A stretch of 64,000 bases of DNA, taken from the NCBI GenBank assembly GCA_965279195.1, contig CBDIHP010000044.1, positions 248,001-312,000 of the forward strand, read 5' to 3'. The stretch's first letter is position 1. Every line of letters begins with the position of its first letter. Under the pieces are notes generated by a model that was not told where the DNA came from, did no database searches, and saw only the letters and a program-made list of their open reading frames with translations. This stretch comes from CBDIHP01 sp965279195 (GTDB lineage Bacteria; Planctomycetota; Planctomycetia; Isosphaerales; Isosphaeraceae). The translations under genes and the position numbers were made by a program. Below, piece after piece: positions 54,902 to 64,000 of the stretch.

Positions 54902-55742
54902 TGCCTTCAACCGACTTCTCCCTCGTTGTTGGTTTCGGATCGGCGGAGGCGGGCGCAACGGAGGCCGGCTCGCGGAAGGCCCGAAACGCCTGCGCGTCCT
55001 TGGCATCCGATCGAGCTTTCTCGGCCCCCGCCATCCGATCGCGGATCGCCGCCGCCCGTCCTTCCTGGGCCTTCGCGTCGTCCTCGCGGAGCGTCTTGCG
55101 CAGGAGGACCGCGTAATGCTCGGCCGTGTCGGCCAGGTTCAGATTGAAATCCGGCTCCTGCTTCTCCAGGAGCGCGAGCGACTTCTTGTAATAAGCCTCG
55201 GCCTCCTTGTAGCGCGACTGGTCGCGGAGGACGTTCCCGAGCGCATCGTAGGTATCGGCCAGATGGGCGTGCTCGCCGCCGATCTTCTTCGCCTGGATGT
55301 CGAGGGCCTTCCGGAAGCAGGACTCCGCCTCGCCGAAATGGTTCTGGGCCCGGTGGATCGCCCCGAGCAGGAAGACGGTCTGGAACAACTCCGCCGGCGC
55401 GACCTTGGGATGCGACTCCCGCGCCTTGAGCGACCACTCGGCGAGCGGCTGGGCCTCCGCCGGCCGGCGCTGGAGATAGAGCACCCGGGCGAGATCGTAA
55501 TAGTTCCGGGCCAGGAGCCTGGGGTCGTTCCCCTGGTAGGGCAGGGCCGTCTTGATCGCCAGCCCGAAGCATTGCTCCGCACGCTTCAGGTTGCCGCTGT
55601 TCAACGCCAGCCAGCCGGCGTTGTTGTAGTGGGCCCAGTCCCGGAGCGACTGCGACGACATCTTCGGCGTGGCCGGTTCGTCCGCGCCCCGCGCGGGCAC
55701 GGCCAACATCGCCAGGGCCAGAATCGAAACGATCGTCCGCAT
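54876..55742 (-). CDS. Exported tetratricopeptide-repeat protein
   Basis: A 288-residue protein with a signal peptide (IVSILALAMLAVPARG) followed by TPR repeats (YNNAGWLALNSGNLKRAEQC, RNYYDLARVLYLQRRPAEA, DTYDALGNVLRDQSRYKEA) and a charged tail. It probably acts as a periplasmic scaffold. ATG 55742 follows AAAGGGG; the longer upstream frame lacks a signal peptide and is not preferred. It overlaps the start of the Rieske gene. Confidence 0.82.
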   Translation of the reverse strand: MRTIVSILALAMLAVPARGADEPATPKMSSQSLRDWAHYNNAGWLALNSGNLKRAEQCFGLAIKTALPYQGNDPRLLARNYYDLARVLYLQRRPAEAQPLAEWSLKARESHPKVAPAELFQTVFLLGAIHRAQNHFGEAESCFRKALDIQAKKIGGEHAHLADTYDALGNVLRDQSRYKEAEAYYKKSLALLEKQEPDFNLNLADTAEHYAVLLRKTLREDDAKAQEGRAAAIRDRMAGAEKARSDAKDAQAFRAFREPASVAPASADPKPTTREKSVEGNATGLPPG

Positions 55743-55968
55743 ACCCAGCGCCCCTTTCGCAGGACCGACCACGCGTGCCGCCACTCCATGGGAAACCAGC
55801 CCCATGCCGTCGTCAAGCGACAATCCGTCGACCCGCGGACCGGAAAAGCGTTCAGATCAGGGGGTCTGAACGGATGTGAGTGCCCTCGGGCGCATCGCGA
55901 CGCGCGTTTTCGGGTTACAATGTCCTACGAGGAATCGATCGAGTCGCGGTCGGGTCGGGGAGCGGGAC

Positions 55969-57966
55969 ATGGGCATCATCCGCCAGTTGCCGGCGTCGGT
56001 CATCAACCAGATCGCGGCGGGCGAGGTCATCGAGCGGCCCGCGAGCGTGCTCAAGGAACTGCTGGAGAACGCCATCGACGCCGGCGCGACCCGCGTGGAC
56101 GTCACCGTCGAGCGCGGCGGCAAGGACCTCGTCCGCGTCGCCGACAACGGCAAGGGGATCGGCGCCGACGACCTGCCCCTGGCGTTCATGCCCCACGCCA
56201 CCAGCAAGCTCCAGGACGCCGACGACCTGTTCAAGATCCGGACCCTCGGCTTCCGGGGCGAGGCCCTTGCCGCCATCGCCGAGGTCTCCAAGGTCCGATG
56301 CCAGTCGCGCACCGACGGGGTCGAGTCCGCGTCCGAGTTCCTCATCGAGGCCGGCGTCTCCTCGCCCATCACCCCCTGCGCGGGTTCGCAGGGGACGGTG
56401 ATCGAGGTCCGCCAACTGTTCCACAACACCCCGGTGCGCCGGACGTTCCTGAAGTCGGACAACACCGAGTCCGGGCACGTCCTGGAGATGTTCACCCGGA
56501 TCGCCCTGGCGCACCCGACGGTCCACCTGACGTACAAGTCGGGCGGCAAGATCCTCCACGACCTCCCGGCCTCGACCGGCATGAAGGAACGCATCGCCGT
56601 CTTCTTCGGCCAGGAACTCGCCGACTCCTTGCTGTGGGTCGAGAATGAACTCGAATCGACCCACGTCTGGGGCTACGTCGCCCACCCGTCGCAGAGCCGT
56701 TCGAGCAACAAGTTCCAGTATCTCTTCCTCGGCGGCCGATTCGTCCGGGATCGTTCACTTTCTCATGCGCTCACGGAGGCCTATCGCGGCCTGTTGATGG
56801 TCGGCCGCGTGCCGGTCGCCTTCCTGAACCTGGAGATCCCGCCCGACCAGGTGGACGTGAACGTCCACCCGACCAAGGTCGAGGTCCGGTTCCGCGACTC
56901 GAATCGCCTCTACTCGCAGCTACTCGCCGCGATCCGCCAGACCTTCCTCGCCAGCGACCTGCACTCGCGGCTCCAGGGGCCGGCCGAGACCCCGGCGTCC
57001 GGCGGGCCCATCGCCTCCCCCTCGTGGCCCGCCCCCGCGCCGAATGCCCCCGGGGGATTCCAGCTCAAGTCGGAGCCGGGGACCATCGACCGCCAGGAGG
57101 TCGCGAGCTGGTTCTCGACCCGGCCCGAGTCGCCGGGCTTCCGCACGTATCCCGACCCCGGATACGCCGGCGGCCCGTCGCAGCCGAGCTTCTCCTCGTG
57201 GTCAAACCCCGCGCCGCCGGCGTCGCCCTGGGGCCGCTCGCTCGAAGAGATCTCGGTCGACACCCGCACCCCCTTCGACGAGTTCGCCACCGAACCGGCG
57301 ACGGCGGTCGCCGGCGAACCGACGTCCGCCGAGCCGGAAGTCGTCCCTCAGCCCGTCTCGTCCGAGTCCCGCCCGATCTTCGACACCCAGCGGCCCGTCC
57401 TGAAGGCCTTGCAGGTCCACGACACCTACCTCGTCGCCGAGACCGAGGAAGGCATGGTCGTGATCGACCAGCATGCGTTACATGAACGCATCCTGTACGA
57501 GGAGCTGAAGTCGCGGCTCGAACGCGGCGGCGTCGAGGCCCAGCGGCTGCTCGTGCCCGAGCCGGTCTCGCTGAGTTCGGCCGAGGCGTCGGCCGTCCTG
57601 GAGCGCAAGGACATCCTCGCGCGACTGGGCCTGGATGTGGAGCCATTCGGCGGCGACACCGTGCTCGTCGCCAGCCTGCCGGCGATGCTCAAGGGGATCC
57701 CCACCGACCGCCTGATCCACGACCTCGCCGACCATTTCCGCAACAAGCCCATCGAACCCAGCGCCGACGGTTTGCTCGAAGACGTCCTGAACATGATCGC
57801 CTGCAAGGCCGCCGTGAAGGCCAACCAGAAGCTCTCGGCCGACGAGGTGAACGCCCTCCTCGCCCGCCGCCACCTCGCCGCCAACACCCATCACTGCCCC
57901 CACGGCCGCCCCACCGCCCTGATCTTCACCAAGGCCGAACTCGAACGCCAGTTCGGACGGATCTGA
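55969..57966 (+). CDS. mutL: DNA mismatch repair protein MutL
   Basis: A 665-residue protein. The GHKL ATPase part is intact: INQIAAGEVIERPASVLKEL, ENAIDAGAT, DNGKGI and GFRGEALAAIA. A Pro/Ser-rich linker (residues about 340-480) leads to the C-terminal endonuclease domain with DQHALHERILYE, an exact DQHA-x2-E-x4-E motif, plus ACKAAVKAN and CPHGRPT. So it should nick DNA itself, as expected in bacteria lacking MutH. ATG 55969 is set by homology. No mutS lies nearby. Confidence 0.96.
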   Translation: MGIIRQLPASVINQIAAGEVIERPASVLKELLENAIDAGATRVDVTVERGGKDLVRVADNGKGIGADDLPLAFMPHATSKLQDADDLFKIRTLGFRGEALAAIAEVSKVRCQSRTDGVESASEFLIEAGVSSPITPCAGSQGTVIEVRQLFHNTPVRRTFLKSDNTESGHVLEMFTRIALAHPTVHLTYKSGGKILHDLPASTGMKERIAVFFGQELADSLLWVENELESTHVWGYVAHPSQSRSSNKFQYLFLGGRFVRDRSLSHALTEAYRGLLMVGRVPVAFLNLEIPPDQVDVNVHPTKVEVRFRDSNRLYSQLLAAIRQTFLASDLHSRLQGPAETPASGGPIASPSWPAPAPNAPGGFQLKSEPGTIDRQEVASWFSTRPESPGFRTYPDPGYAGGPSQPSFSSWSNPAPPASPWGRSLEEISVDTRTPFDEFATEPATAVAGEPTSAEPEVVPQPVSSESRPIFDTQRPVLKALQVHDTYLVAETEEGMVVIDQHALHERILYEELKSRLERGGVEAQRLLVPEPVSLSSAEASAVLERKDILARLGLDVEPFGGDTVLVASLPAMLKGIPTDRLIHDLADHFRNKPIEPSADGLLEDVLNMIACKAAVKANQKLSADEVNALLARRHLAANTHHCPHGRPTALIFTKAELERQFGRI

Positions 57967-58048
57967 ACCGTCGCGACCCGCGACAAGACGGCCGAGCCAC
58001 CGCCCAGCGCTTCAAATCAAGGGCCGTCATCGGAGGCGATTCCGGTCG

Positions 58049-59137
58049 TCAATCGAAGAGCGTGCCCTGGAGAGTCTCCCCCGGCCGACGGAACGCGGCC
58101 GTCGACAGCCTCGGCCCCTCCTTCGCGAGCCCCGCACGCTGCATCCCGACCCGGAACATCTGCCGGATCATCTCCGCGATCGGCCCCTGTCCGCGCATCC
58201 GCTCGCCGAAGGCCGCGTTGTTGAGCCTTCCCTCTCGCATGGCGCGGATCCGCCCGAGCACCTTCTCCTTGCGTTCGGGCGCGTGCTCCGTCAGCCAGCC
58301 CTCGAAGATCGGCGCCACGGCCAGCGGCAATCGGATCAGCACATACGACGCCGTCCGCGCACCGGCCTGGGCCGCCGCTCCGAGGATGGCCGGGATCTCA
58401 TGATCATTCAAGCCGGGAACGATGGGCGCGACCATGACCCCGACGGGCACGCCCGCATCGGCCAGCGTCCGGATCGTCTGCAACCTCCGGAAGGGCGGCG
58501 AGGTCCTCGGCTCCATCACCCGGGCGAGGTCAGCGTCGAGCGTCGTCACCGACACGTAGACCGCCGCCGCCTCGTGCCGGGCCAGGTCGCCCAGCACGTC
58601 GGCGTCTCGGGCCACGAGCGCGTTCTTGGTGACCATCGCCACCGGGTTGCGGAACTCGGCCAGAACCTCCAGGCAGCGCCGCGTCAGCCGCAATTTCCGC
58701 TCGACCGGCTGATAGCAGTCGGTCACCCCGCTGATCCCCAGCGTCTGCGGCACCCATCGCGGCGATGAGAGCTCGCGCCCCAGCAGCCCGGGCGCGTCGT
58801 GCTTCACCATGATCTTCGACTCGAAGTCGAGGCCCGCCGACATGCCGAGGTATTCGTGCGACGGCCGAGCATAACAGTAACTGCAGCCGTGTTCACATCC
58901 CCGGTATGGGTTGATGCTGGCGCGGAAGCCCACGTCGGGGCTGTCGTTCCTCGCGATGATCGTGCGGCTCGCGTCGGGGAGGAACTCGGTGCGGACGTCG
59001 CGGGGGAGGGCGTCCCCGTCGTCGCCCATCCATTCCTCGTCGGGGACTGGGCCGCGCTCGACGCGGGTCGATTCGAACCGGTTCGCGGGCTGCGCGCTGA
59101 CGCCTCTCCCCTTGATCGGTCCGGATGCCCAGGTCAT
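58049..59137 (-). CDS. PA0069-family radical SAM protein
   Basis: A 362-residue protein with the cluster motif GCEHGCSYCYARP (CxxxCxxC), preceded by FRASINPYRGC, and followed by VTDCYQPVERKLRLTRRCLE and VSVTTLDADLARVMEPRTSP. This is the SplB-like family of unknown reaction, distantly related to spore photoproduct lyase but without proof of DNA repair. ATG 59137 is the start; no strong ribosome site is visible. It is convergent with mutL. Confidence 0.9.
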   Translation of the reverse strand: MTWASGPIKGRGVSAQPANRFESTRVERGPVPDEEWMGDDGDALPRDVRTEFLPDASRTIIARNDSPDVGFRASINPYRGCEHGCSYCYARPSHEYLGMSAGLDFESKIMVKHDAPGLLGRELSSPRWVPQTLGISGVTDCYQPVERKLRLTRRCLEVLAEFRNPVAMVTKNALVARDADVLGDLARHEAAAVYVSVTTLDADLARVMEPRTSPPFRRLQTIRTLADAGVPVGVMVAPIVPGLNDHEIPAILGAAAQAGARTASYVLIRLPLAVAPIFEGWLTEHAPERKEKVLGRIRAMREGRLNNAAFGERMRGQGPIAEMIRQMFRVGMQRAGLAKEGPRLSTAAFRRPGETLQGTLFD

Positions 59138-59227
59138 CTCAAACGCCCCCGAGGGAGCCGGCGGAATGCCGCCCCCATGGGGACAAATGTGCTCTGTGGT
59201 TTTGTTCAGGTCAAGCCGGGCGGCCGA

Positions 59228-59857
59228 TCACTTCTTGGGACCTCGGATCTTGTCCCACTCGGTCTGGAACTGGGGGACGGCTCGGATGTCGGCCCAGTCC
59301 GGGTCCTTCTCGATCCGGTCGAAGTCCTTGAAGCCGTAACCGATCAGGTCGCGCATAGCGCCCGTGGTCTCCTCGACGCGTTTGGAGAGGGCGTGGCCGG
59401 TGGCCTCGTTGTAGAGGACCTCGATCGAGAGGGCCTTCTCCTCCTCGGTGGCGTCGGGGAAGTTGTCGCGGAGGCTGCGGAGGTAGTAGCTGGCCGATCG
59501 CATCTGGGGGTAGTACTCGGGCGACTTCTCCTTGCGGAGGGCGAGGGCCCGGGCCTGGCCGTACTTGGTGAGCTTGAGCAGGACCTGCCGATTCTTGGCG
59601 TCGAGGACGACGGCCTCCTCGAGGGTGCGGACGGCCTTGGTGTAGTCCTTGGCGGCGAAGGCGGCGTCGGCCTCCTTGATGCGATCTTCGACGGTCCCCT
59701 TGGGCCTGGTTGGGGCCCCGGCGAGCGGGGGCAGGGGGGCCGGCTTGCTCGGCTCACCCCCCTGGCCGGGGACGAGCCCGCCCCCGGCCGGGTTCCCCTG
59801 GGGGTCCATGCAGCCGGCGGCCATCACGAGCAACGCGCCGAGAATGCAGTTCCGCAT
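59228..59857 (-). CDS. TPR-like lipoprotein
   Basis: A 209-residue protein with a lipobox MAAGC (Cys 16), a Pro/Gly-rich linker, then TPR-like helices (EADAAFAAKDYTKAVRTLEE, AVVLDAKNRQVLLKL). The C-terminus reads VPQFQTEWDKIRGPKK, recalling proteins whose TPR tail ends in an F-x-x-xW-D motif. ATG 59857 follows GGAGAG. Membrane-anchored, function unknown. Confidence 0.72.
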   Translation of the reverse strand: MRNCILGALLVMAAGCMDPQGNPAGGGLVPGQGGEPSKPAPLPPLAGAPTRPKGTVEDRIKEADAAFAAKDYTKAVRTLEEAVVLDAKNRQVLLKLTKYGQARALALRKEKSPEYYPQMRSASYYLRSLRDNFPDATEEEKALSIEVLYNEATGHALSKRVEETTGAMRDLIGYGFKDFDRIEKDPDWADIRAVPQFQTEWDKIRGPKK

Positions 59858-60261
59858 CGGTTCGACTCTCCGCTGGATCGGCCCGAATGACTCGGGTGGG
59901 AGGAACGGAATCGTTTACAGGTCAATGCGTGAGAAGACCTTCGCTCGACGGATGCGAGCGGGGCGCCGGATCATAGTGCAGGCCGATGAAAATCCGAAGG
60001 TCGGATGGAGATTCAATCCGGTCTGAAATTCCCGTGAATCTAGATCCGATCGATCGGGCAATCCTGTGCCCGTTCACGACGATTTTGGGGGATTTGTGAC
60101 TTGCGGATCTCGCCTCGATGAAAATACAATCCGCCTCAACTCATCGCAAGTCATCGGGGAGGGCGCAGCGAGCCGCCCCCCTCACCTCGGCGTTCGGCCT
60201 TTTACCCTATCGAACGGGACACCGTCCGGTGTCCGCACGTCCTCGTCCCCGGGAGGATTCG
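59858..60261. other. Divergent spacer between lipoprotein and DUF1559 genes
   Basis: No gene is visible in this 404-base gap. The only supported sites are a weak minus-strand -10 (TATGAT, 59975-59970) and the plus-strand promoter described separately. Confidence 0.4.
60101..60130 (+). promoter_or_regulatory. Possible promoter of the DUF1559 gene
   Basis: TTGCGG (60101-60106) and TACAAT (60125-60130) are 18 bases apart. The same -35 hexamer occurs before the MoxR operon. The leader would be about 125 bases. Confidence 0.4.
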
Positions 60262-61359
60262 ATGTCGCGCCGTCATCGCGGTTTCACGCTGATCGAGCTG
60301 CTGGTCGTGATCGCCATCATCGCGGTCCTGATCAGCCTGCTGCTCCCCGCCGTCCAGTCGGCCCGAGAGGCCGCCCGTCGTGCCCAGTGCACGAACAACC
60401 TCAAGCAGATCGGCCTGGCGCTGCACAACTACGCCACGGCCAACGGGGCATTCCCCCCGGGTCGGATGACGCCCTACCTCGGGAACTACACCGGCAGCCC
60501 GACCGACGTCTGCTTCCAGGGGGGGATCGCGGTGCACATGCACCTGGCGCCGTACCTTGAGCAGGGGGCGATGTCCACGGCGTTCAACTTCGCCGCCGGC
60601 CGCGTCCGGATCCCGCCGTCGGGCCCGCCGAACTGCCCGTACAACGTGACCATGGTCCAGATCCGGATCAACACGTTCATCTGCCCGAGCGAGTCGCGCG
60701 ACCCCGGCGGTCAGATCAACAACTACCGCTACAACATCGGCGCCACCATCTGCCAGAGCACCGCGTGGGACGACAGCGGCGCCCAGCTCAACCCCTGGAC
60801 GGCCAACTGCAAGGCCGAGGTCGACGGGCCCCGCGGCGGCATGTTCAAGGAGGAGGGCTGCATCAGCTTCGCCGGGATCGTCGACGGCACCTCCAACACC
60901 GCCGCCTTCTCCGAGCGGATCATCAGCGACCTCAACCCCACCGTCTTCACCCCGGGCGCCGACGCCTGGCGCGGCCCCGCCATGCGCGACCCCGCCCTGA
61001 CCACCGACCAGATGGTCTCGCAGTGCCAGACCGTCACCAGCAACAACACCACGCTCGCCCACCACAGCGACTACGGCTACGGCCCCGGCTCGCAGAATTA
61101 CGGCCACCTGCACAACACCATCTATAATCACCTGTTCCCGCCCAACTCGGGCTTCTCCGACTGCAACAGCGGCCAGAGCTTCATCGACAGCCCGAACGAG
61201 TCGGGCATCACCTCGGCCCGCTCCTACCACCCCGGCGGCGTCAACACCCTCTTCGGCGACGGCTCGGTGCGCTTCGTCAAGAGCAGCGTCAACGTCCAGG
61301 TCTGGCGGGCGGTGGGCACCCGCAACGGTGGCGAGGTCGTCTCGGCCGACCAGTATTGA
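60262..61359 (+). CDS. DUF1559 protein with prepilin-type leader
   Basis: A 365-residue protein. The leader RGFTLIELLVVIAIIAVLIS is a class III (type IV pilin-like) signal with Gly/Phe processing and Glu 5. DUF1559 motifs follow (CTNNLKQIGLALHNY, FAGIVDGTSNTAAFSERI) and the C-terminal ARSYHPGGVNTLFGDGSVRF. The family is hugely expanded in planctomycetes; it is thought to assemble into or near pseudopili, but the role is unproven. ATG 60262 follows GGGAGGA. It is co-directional with a lipoprotein gene 64 bases downstream, a recurring pair. Confidence 0.92.
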   Translation: MSRRHRGFTLIELLVVIAIIAVLISLLLPAVQSAREAARRAQCTNNLKQIGLALHNYATANGAFPPGRMTPYLGNYTGSPTDVCFQGGIAVHMHLAPYLEQGAMSTAFNFAAGRVRIPPSGPPNCPYNVTMVQIRINTFICPSESRDPGGQINNYRYNIGATICQSTAWDDSGAQLNPWTANCKAEVDGPRGGMFKEEGCISFAGIVDGTSNTAAFSERIISDLNPTVFTPGADAWRGPAMRDPALTTDQMVSQCQTVTSNNTTLAHHSDYGYGPGSQNYGHLHNTIYNHLFPPNSGFSDCNSGQSFIDSPNESGITSARSYHPGGVNTLFGDGSVRFVKSSVNVQVWRAVGTRNGGEVVSADQY

Positions 61360-61423
61360 GACCCGACGCGTGCAACTCGGCCGGCCCGGCCCCCGCGACC
61401 GTCGTCCCTTCGAGGAATGGAAT

Positions 61424-61819
61424 ATGACCTCCCCCCGTGTCCCTCTCGCCGCCGCCCTGCTCGGGCTCTCCCTCGGCCTCGCCGGCTGCGGCCAGACCGT
61501 CGTGACCGCCGACTCCAAGCAGGGGTCGTTCAACATCATCGAGGGTTCGGTCAACGACATCTGCGACCGCATCCTCGACCCCAACTACAAGCCCCGAGGC
61601 GCCCGCGACCTCGGCAGCGACAGCGACCGCATGGGTATGGCCATGCTCTCCTTCTCCAAGTCGGTCGAGGGCACCCCCGCCGCCGACGAGGCCAAGGGCC
61701 TCAGCAACGACATGGTCGAGCTCGAGAAGATGGTCGCCGCCCGCGCCCCGATCGAGAAGCAACGCGCCGCCGCCAAGGCCCTCAAGGAGCGGCTCGCCGC
61801 CGCCAAGGCCAAGTTCTGA
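61424..61819 (+). CDS. Small lipoprotein downstream of DUF1559
   Basis: A 131-residue protein with a leader ending in the lipobox GLAGC (Cys 22). The mature part is helical (LEKMVAARAPIEKQRAAAKA) with a basic end. GAGGA sits 8 bases before ATG 61424. It probably shares a transcript with DUF1559 and ends in a strong terminator. Function unknown. Confidence 0.75.
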   Translation: MTSPRVPLAAALLGLSLGLAGCGQTVVTADSKQGSFNIIEGSVNDICDRILDPNYKPRGARDLGSDSDRMGMAMLSFSKSVEGTPAADEAKGLSNDMVELEKMVAARAPIEKQRAAAKALKERLAAAKAKF

Positions 61820-61851
61820 TCGGCCGTGGGTCCGATCGACACATCCCCGAC

Positions 61852-61894
61852 GCCCGGCGCCGTCCCTTCGGACGGCGCCGGGCTTGGACATTTT
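61852..61894 (+). terminator. Terminator of the DUF1559-lipoprotein unit
   Basis: A perfect 14-bp stem, GCCCGGCGCCGTCC (61852-61865) with its complement at 61870-61883, has a 4-base loop (CTTC) and is followed by TTGGACATTTT. Confidence 0.85.
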
Positions 61895-62077
61895 CGAATG
61901 CGACGGATTTCTCCGGTGGCCGACGGGCCCGGGCGCGGGTAGCATGACGATGTCTGGAACCGCCACTGCGAGGCCACAGGCGATTCCCGGCCCAGCCCTC
62001 CATGCCAACCCCGTCTCGTTCCCAACATCGCGGTCGGTTCTCGTACCGGGCCATCTCACCCGGTCAGGAGGCGTCTC

Positions 62078-63628
62078 ATGGACGTCGCTTCGCGTCGTCA
62101 GTTCCTCTCCGAAGTCGGCCAGGGCATGCTCATCGCCAGCGTCGGGGCCCCCCTGGTCGCTGACCTCGGCCTCGGCCGATCGGCCCTGGCCGAGCCCCCC
62201 GGCAAGGCGCAGGAACGCGTCACCTTCGGCCACCTGGAACCTCTCGTCGATCTGATCCAGACGACCCCGGCCGGCAAGCTCCAGGAGATCATGGTCGGCA
62301 GGCTCGCCGCCGGCCTGGACCTCCGCGAACTGGTCTCGGCCGCCGCACTCGCCAACGCCCGGGCCTTCGGCGGGCAGGATTACGACGGCTACCACACCTT
62401 CATGGCGCTCGGGCCGTCGTACCACATGGCCCGCGAACTCGCGGGCAGCGACAGGGCCCTGCCCGTCCTCAAGGTGCTCTACCGCAACGCCAATCACATC
62501 CAGAAGATGGGCGTCGGCAGTCACGACACGATGCACCACGTCGATCCGGTCGACGGCCCGTTACCCGCCGCCGGGGCGCTCCGGGAGGCGATGCTCAAGC
62601 AGGACATGGCCGGCGCCGAACGCCTGTTCGCGGCCGAGGTCAAGGCGTCGACCGACGCGGCCTACAACGACCTGCTCCACCTCGTGCAGGACAACCTCGA
62701 CGTCCACCGCGTCGTCCTGGCATGGCGGTCATGGTCGATGCTCGACCTCACCGGCCGCGAGTACGCCCACACGCTCCTGCGGCAGTCGGTCCGCTACTGC
62801 GTCGACACCGAGAAGTGGTCGAACAAGTCGGCCCCCGCCCTGACCCTGCGTGAGGTCCTGCCGAAGCTGCTTGACCGCCACAAGCTCAACTCGCGACTCC
62901 CCGGCGACCGCGAGCCGGGCGAGGCGTCGATCCTGGAACTCGCCGAGATCATCCGCGGCAACGATCGCACCCGCGCGGCCGAGGCCGTGGCCTCCGCGCT
63001 CGCCGACGGGGTCTCGCCCGAGGCGATCGGCGAGGCGATCTCGCTGGCCGCGAACCTGCTGGTCCTGCACGACCCCGGCCGGGTCAAGGACGAGAACAGC
63101 GCCAAACTGAAGGGAAGCGTCCACGGCGCGTCGGTGGGCGTGCACGCATCCGACTCGGCCAACGCCTGGCGGAACATCGCCCGGGTCGCCGACCGCCGCA
63201 ACCTCTACGCCAGCCTGATCGTCGGGGCGTACCACACCGCCGGGCAGTCGGGCCCGCTCAACCCCAAGCCGTACCCGATGGCCGAGCACCTCGCCTCGGT
63301 CGCCGAGGTCGCGCCCAGGGACCTCCTCGCGAACACCGACGAGGCCATCCGGGCCAAGGATCAGGTCCGGGCCTGCGCCCTCGTCCACCGCATGGGCGTC
63401 GAGGGCCGTCCGCACAAGCCGGTCTTCGACCTGCTCCTGAAGTACGCCATCAGCGAGGACGGCGCGCTCCACGCCGAGAAGTACTACCGGACGGTCACAG
63501 AGGAATTCGCCCGCACCCGCCCGACCCTCCGCTGGCGGCACCTGGCCGCCCTCGCCCGCGTCACCGCGAGCGAGTACGGCTACCCCGCGCCAGGTGTGGC
63601 CGAGGCGAGGAAACTGCTGCAGGTCTGA
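62078..63628 (+). CDS. Tat-exported helical protein of unknown function
   Basis: A 516-residue protein. The N-terminus has a twin-arginine motif SRRQFL and a hydrophobic leader (GMLIASVGAPLVADLGLG), predicting export of a folded, perhaps cofactor-bearing protein. The rest is mainly helical and includes a His-rich stretch, GSHDTMHHVD, and other conserved-looking residues (YHTFMALGPSYHMA, GAYHTAGQSGP) that might bind metal or haem (inference). ATG 62078 follows AGGAGG. No family was recognised. Confidence 0.72.
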   Translation: MDVASRRQFLSEVGQGMLIASVGAPLVADLGLGRSALAEPPGKAQERVTFGHLEPLVDLIQTTPAGKLQEIMVGRLAAGLDLRELVSAAALANARAFGGQDYDGYHTFMALGPSYHMARELAGSDRALPVLKVLYRNANHIQKMGVGSHDTMHHVDPVDGPLPAAGALREAMLKQDMAGAERLFAAEVKASTDAAYNDLLHLVQDNLDVHRVVLAWRSWSMLDLTGREYAHTLLRQSVRYCVDTEKWSNKSAPALTLREVLPKLLDRHKLNSRLPGDREPGEASILELAEIIRGNDRTRAAEAVASALADGVSPEAIGEAISLAANLLVLHDPGRVKDENSAKLKGSVHGASVGVHASDSANAWRNIARVADRRNLYASLIVGAYHTAGQSGPLNPKPYPMAEHLASVAEVAPRDLLANTDEAIRAKDQVRACALVHRMGVEGRPHKPVFDLLLKYAISEDGALHAEKYYRTVTEEFARTRPTLRWRHLAALARVTASEYGYPAPGVAEARKLLQV

Positions 63629-63672
63629 GTGCCCATCCCACCTCGGCGGTGCGGCTGACATCCGCTCCGTTT

Positions 63673-63821
63673 GGAGCCAGTTCGTGTGCCACTGGCTTGC
63701 CAGTGCCGGGGACCACCCCGAGGCCACGAACTGGCTCCCGACGTTTCGAACCTCCGGAGCCCGTCTGGATCGGCCGAGCCATCCGCCGCACTGGCAAGCC
63801 TGTGGCGCACGAACTGGCTCC
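63673..63821. repeat. Long inverted repeat (GGAGCCAGTTCG type), 149 bp
   Basis: Arms of 33 bases (63673-63705, 63789-63821) match at 31 of 33 positions. The left arm has its own CACTGGC-TT-GCCAGTG hairpin. A third copy of the arm end (CACGAACTGGCTCCC) occurs at 63725-63739, so the element may have grown by internal duplication. Confidence 0.85.
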
Positions 63822-63976
63822 CAATCATCCGAACCTCTCCATGATTTTCGCGGACTGGGCGGAATCGGTAAGTTTTGACGCCGTCCCCAGGTGAGTTCCG
63901 ACTCTCCAGAGATGGCCCGCAACGAGGCCCCCAGGTTTCGTGCTGGGATCCCTCTCGCCGCACCGAGGCTTGCTCC

Positions 63977-64000
63977 ATGTTCCGACGCAGGATTGCCCGC
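63977..64000 (+). CDS. Possible start of a gene running off the right edge
   Basis: ATG 63977 with GAGG 9 bases upstream begins MFRRRIAR, a basic N-terminus compatible with an exported protein. Only eight codons are in the window, so this is a suggestion. Confidence 0.25.

Larger units (their letters stand above)
63629..64000. other. Right-edge spacer with palindromic element
   Basis: Downstream of the Tat gene this region holds the inverted repeat at 63673-63821 and no convincing complete gene. Confidence 0.5.

Overview
The window looks like chromosomal DNA of a planctomycete, most likely the Isosphaeraceae or a close relative (inference). It is very GC-rich and carries planctomycete hallmarks: a DUF1559 protein with a prepilin-type leader, a PVC-type dehydrogenase/HEAT/cytochrome c fusion, LExR-type N-terminal motifs on large surface proteins, MoxR/DUF58/VWA operons, and many small lipoproteins. 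No phage, plasmid, CRISPR or transposase gene is visible.

Layout. 0-1 kb: the start of an HTH regulator, tRNA-Phe with its own promoter and terminator, and a small hypothetical gene. 1-9 kb: a PVC-type dehydrogenase-HEAT-cytochrome c gene and two overlapping SPFH/band-7 genes. All three are interrupted by single-base insertions in homopolymer runs. 9-16 kb: a small lipoprotein, an HU/IHF-like protein, a ferredoxin-NADP reductase, a Gly-rich repeat protein and an exported alpha/beta hydrolase. 16.1-16.9 kb: an AT-richer small membrane gene lying between the hydrolase and a copy of the hydrolase tail. 16.9-25.9 kb: a minus-strand operon NHL lipoprotein - VWA giant - MoxR - small membrane protein - DUF58 - 44-aa membrane peptide - BatA-like VWA protein, probably a cell-envelope chaperone or assembly system. 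26-28 kb: an MBL-fold hydrolase followed by a broken DUF1559 gene and a copied hydrolase tail. 28-40 kb: a PfkB-like kinase, two exported proteins, a histidine phosphatase/PdxA/lipoprotein operon, a B12-radical SAM protein, a Uma2 nuclease and two multi-spanning membrane proteins. 40-48 kb: one 2,611-residue surface protein with about 19 Ig-like repeats. 48-54 kb: rpsO, pnp and an NtrB/NtrC-type two-component pair. 54-64 kb: a small zinc-ribbon membrane protein, a TPR/Rieske pair, mutL, a radical SAM protein, lipoproteins, DUF1559 and a Tat-exported protein of unknown function.

The most unusual feature is a set of long intergenic palindromes. Two families start and end in GTAGGGT...ACCCTAC. 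At several sites the TAG of that end is the stop codon of the flanking gene. Other families use nested hairpins. At two loci the 3' end of a gene recurs downstream beyond an unrelated small gene, which suggests a common mechanism of local rearrangement. Six homopolymer insertions between 4.2 and 7.2 kb look like local consensus errors rather than real gene decay.
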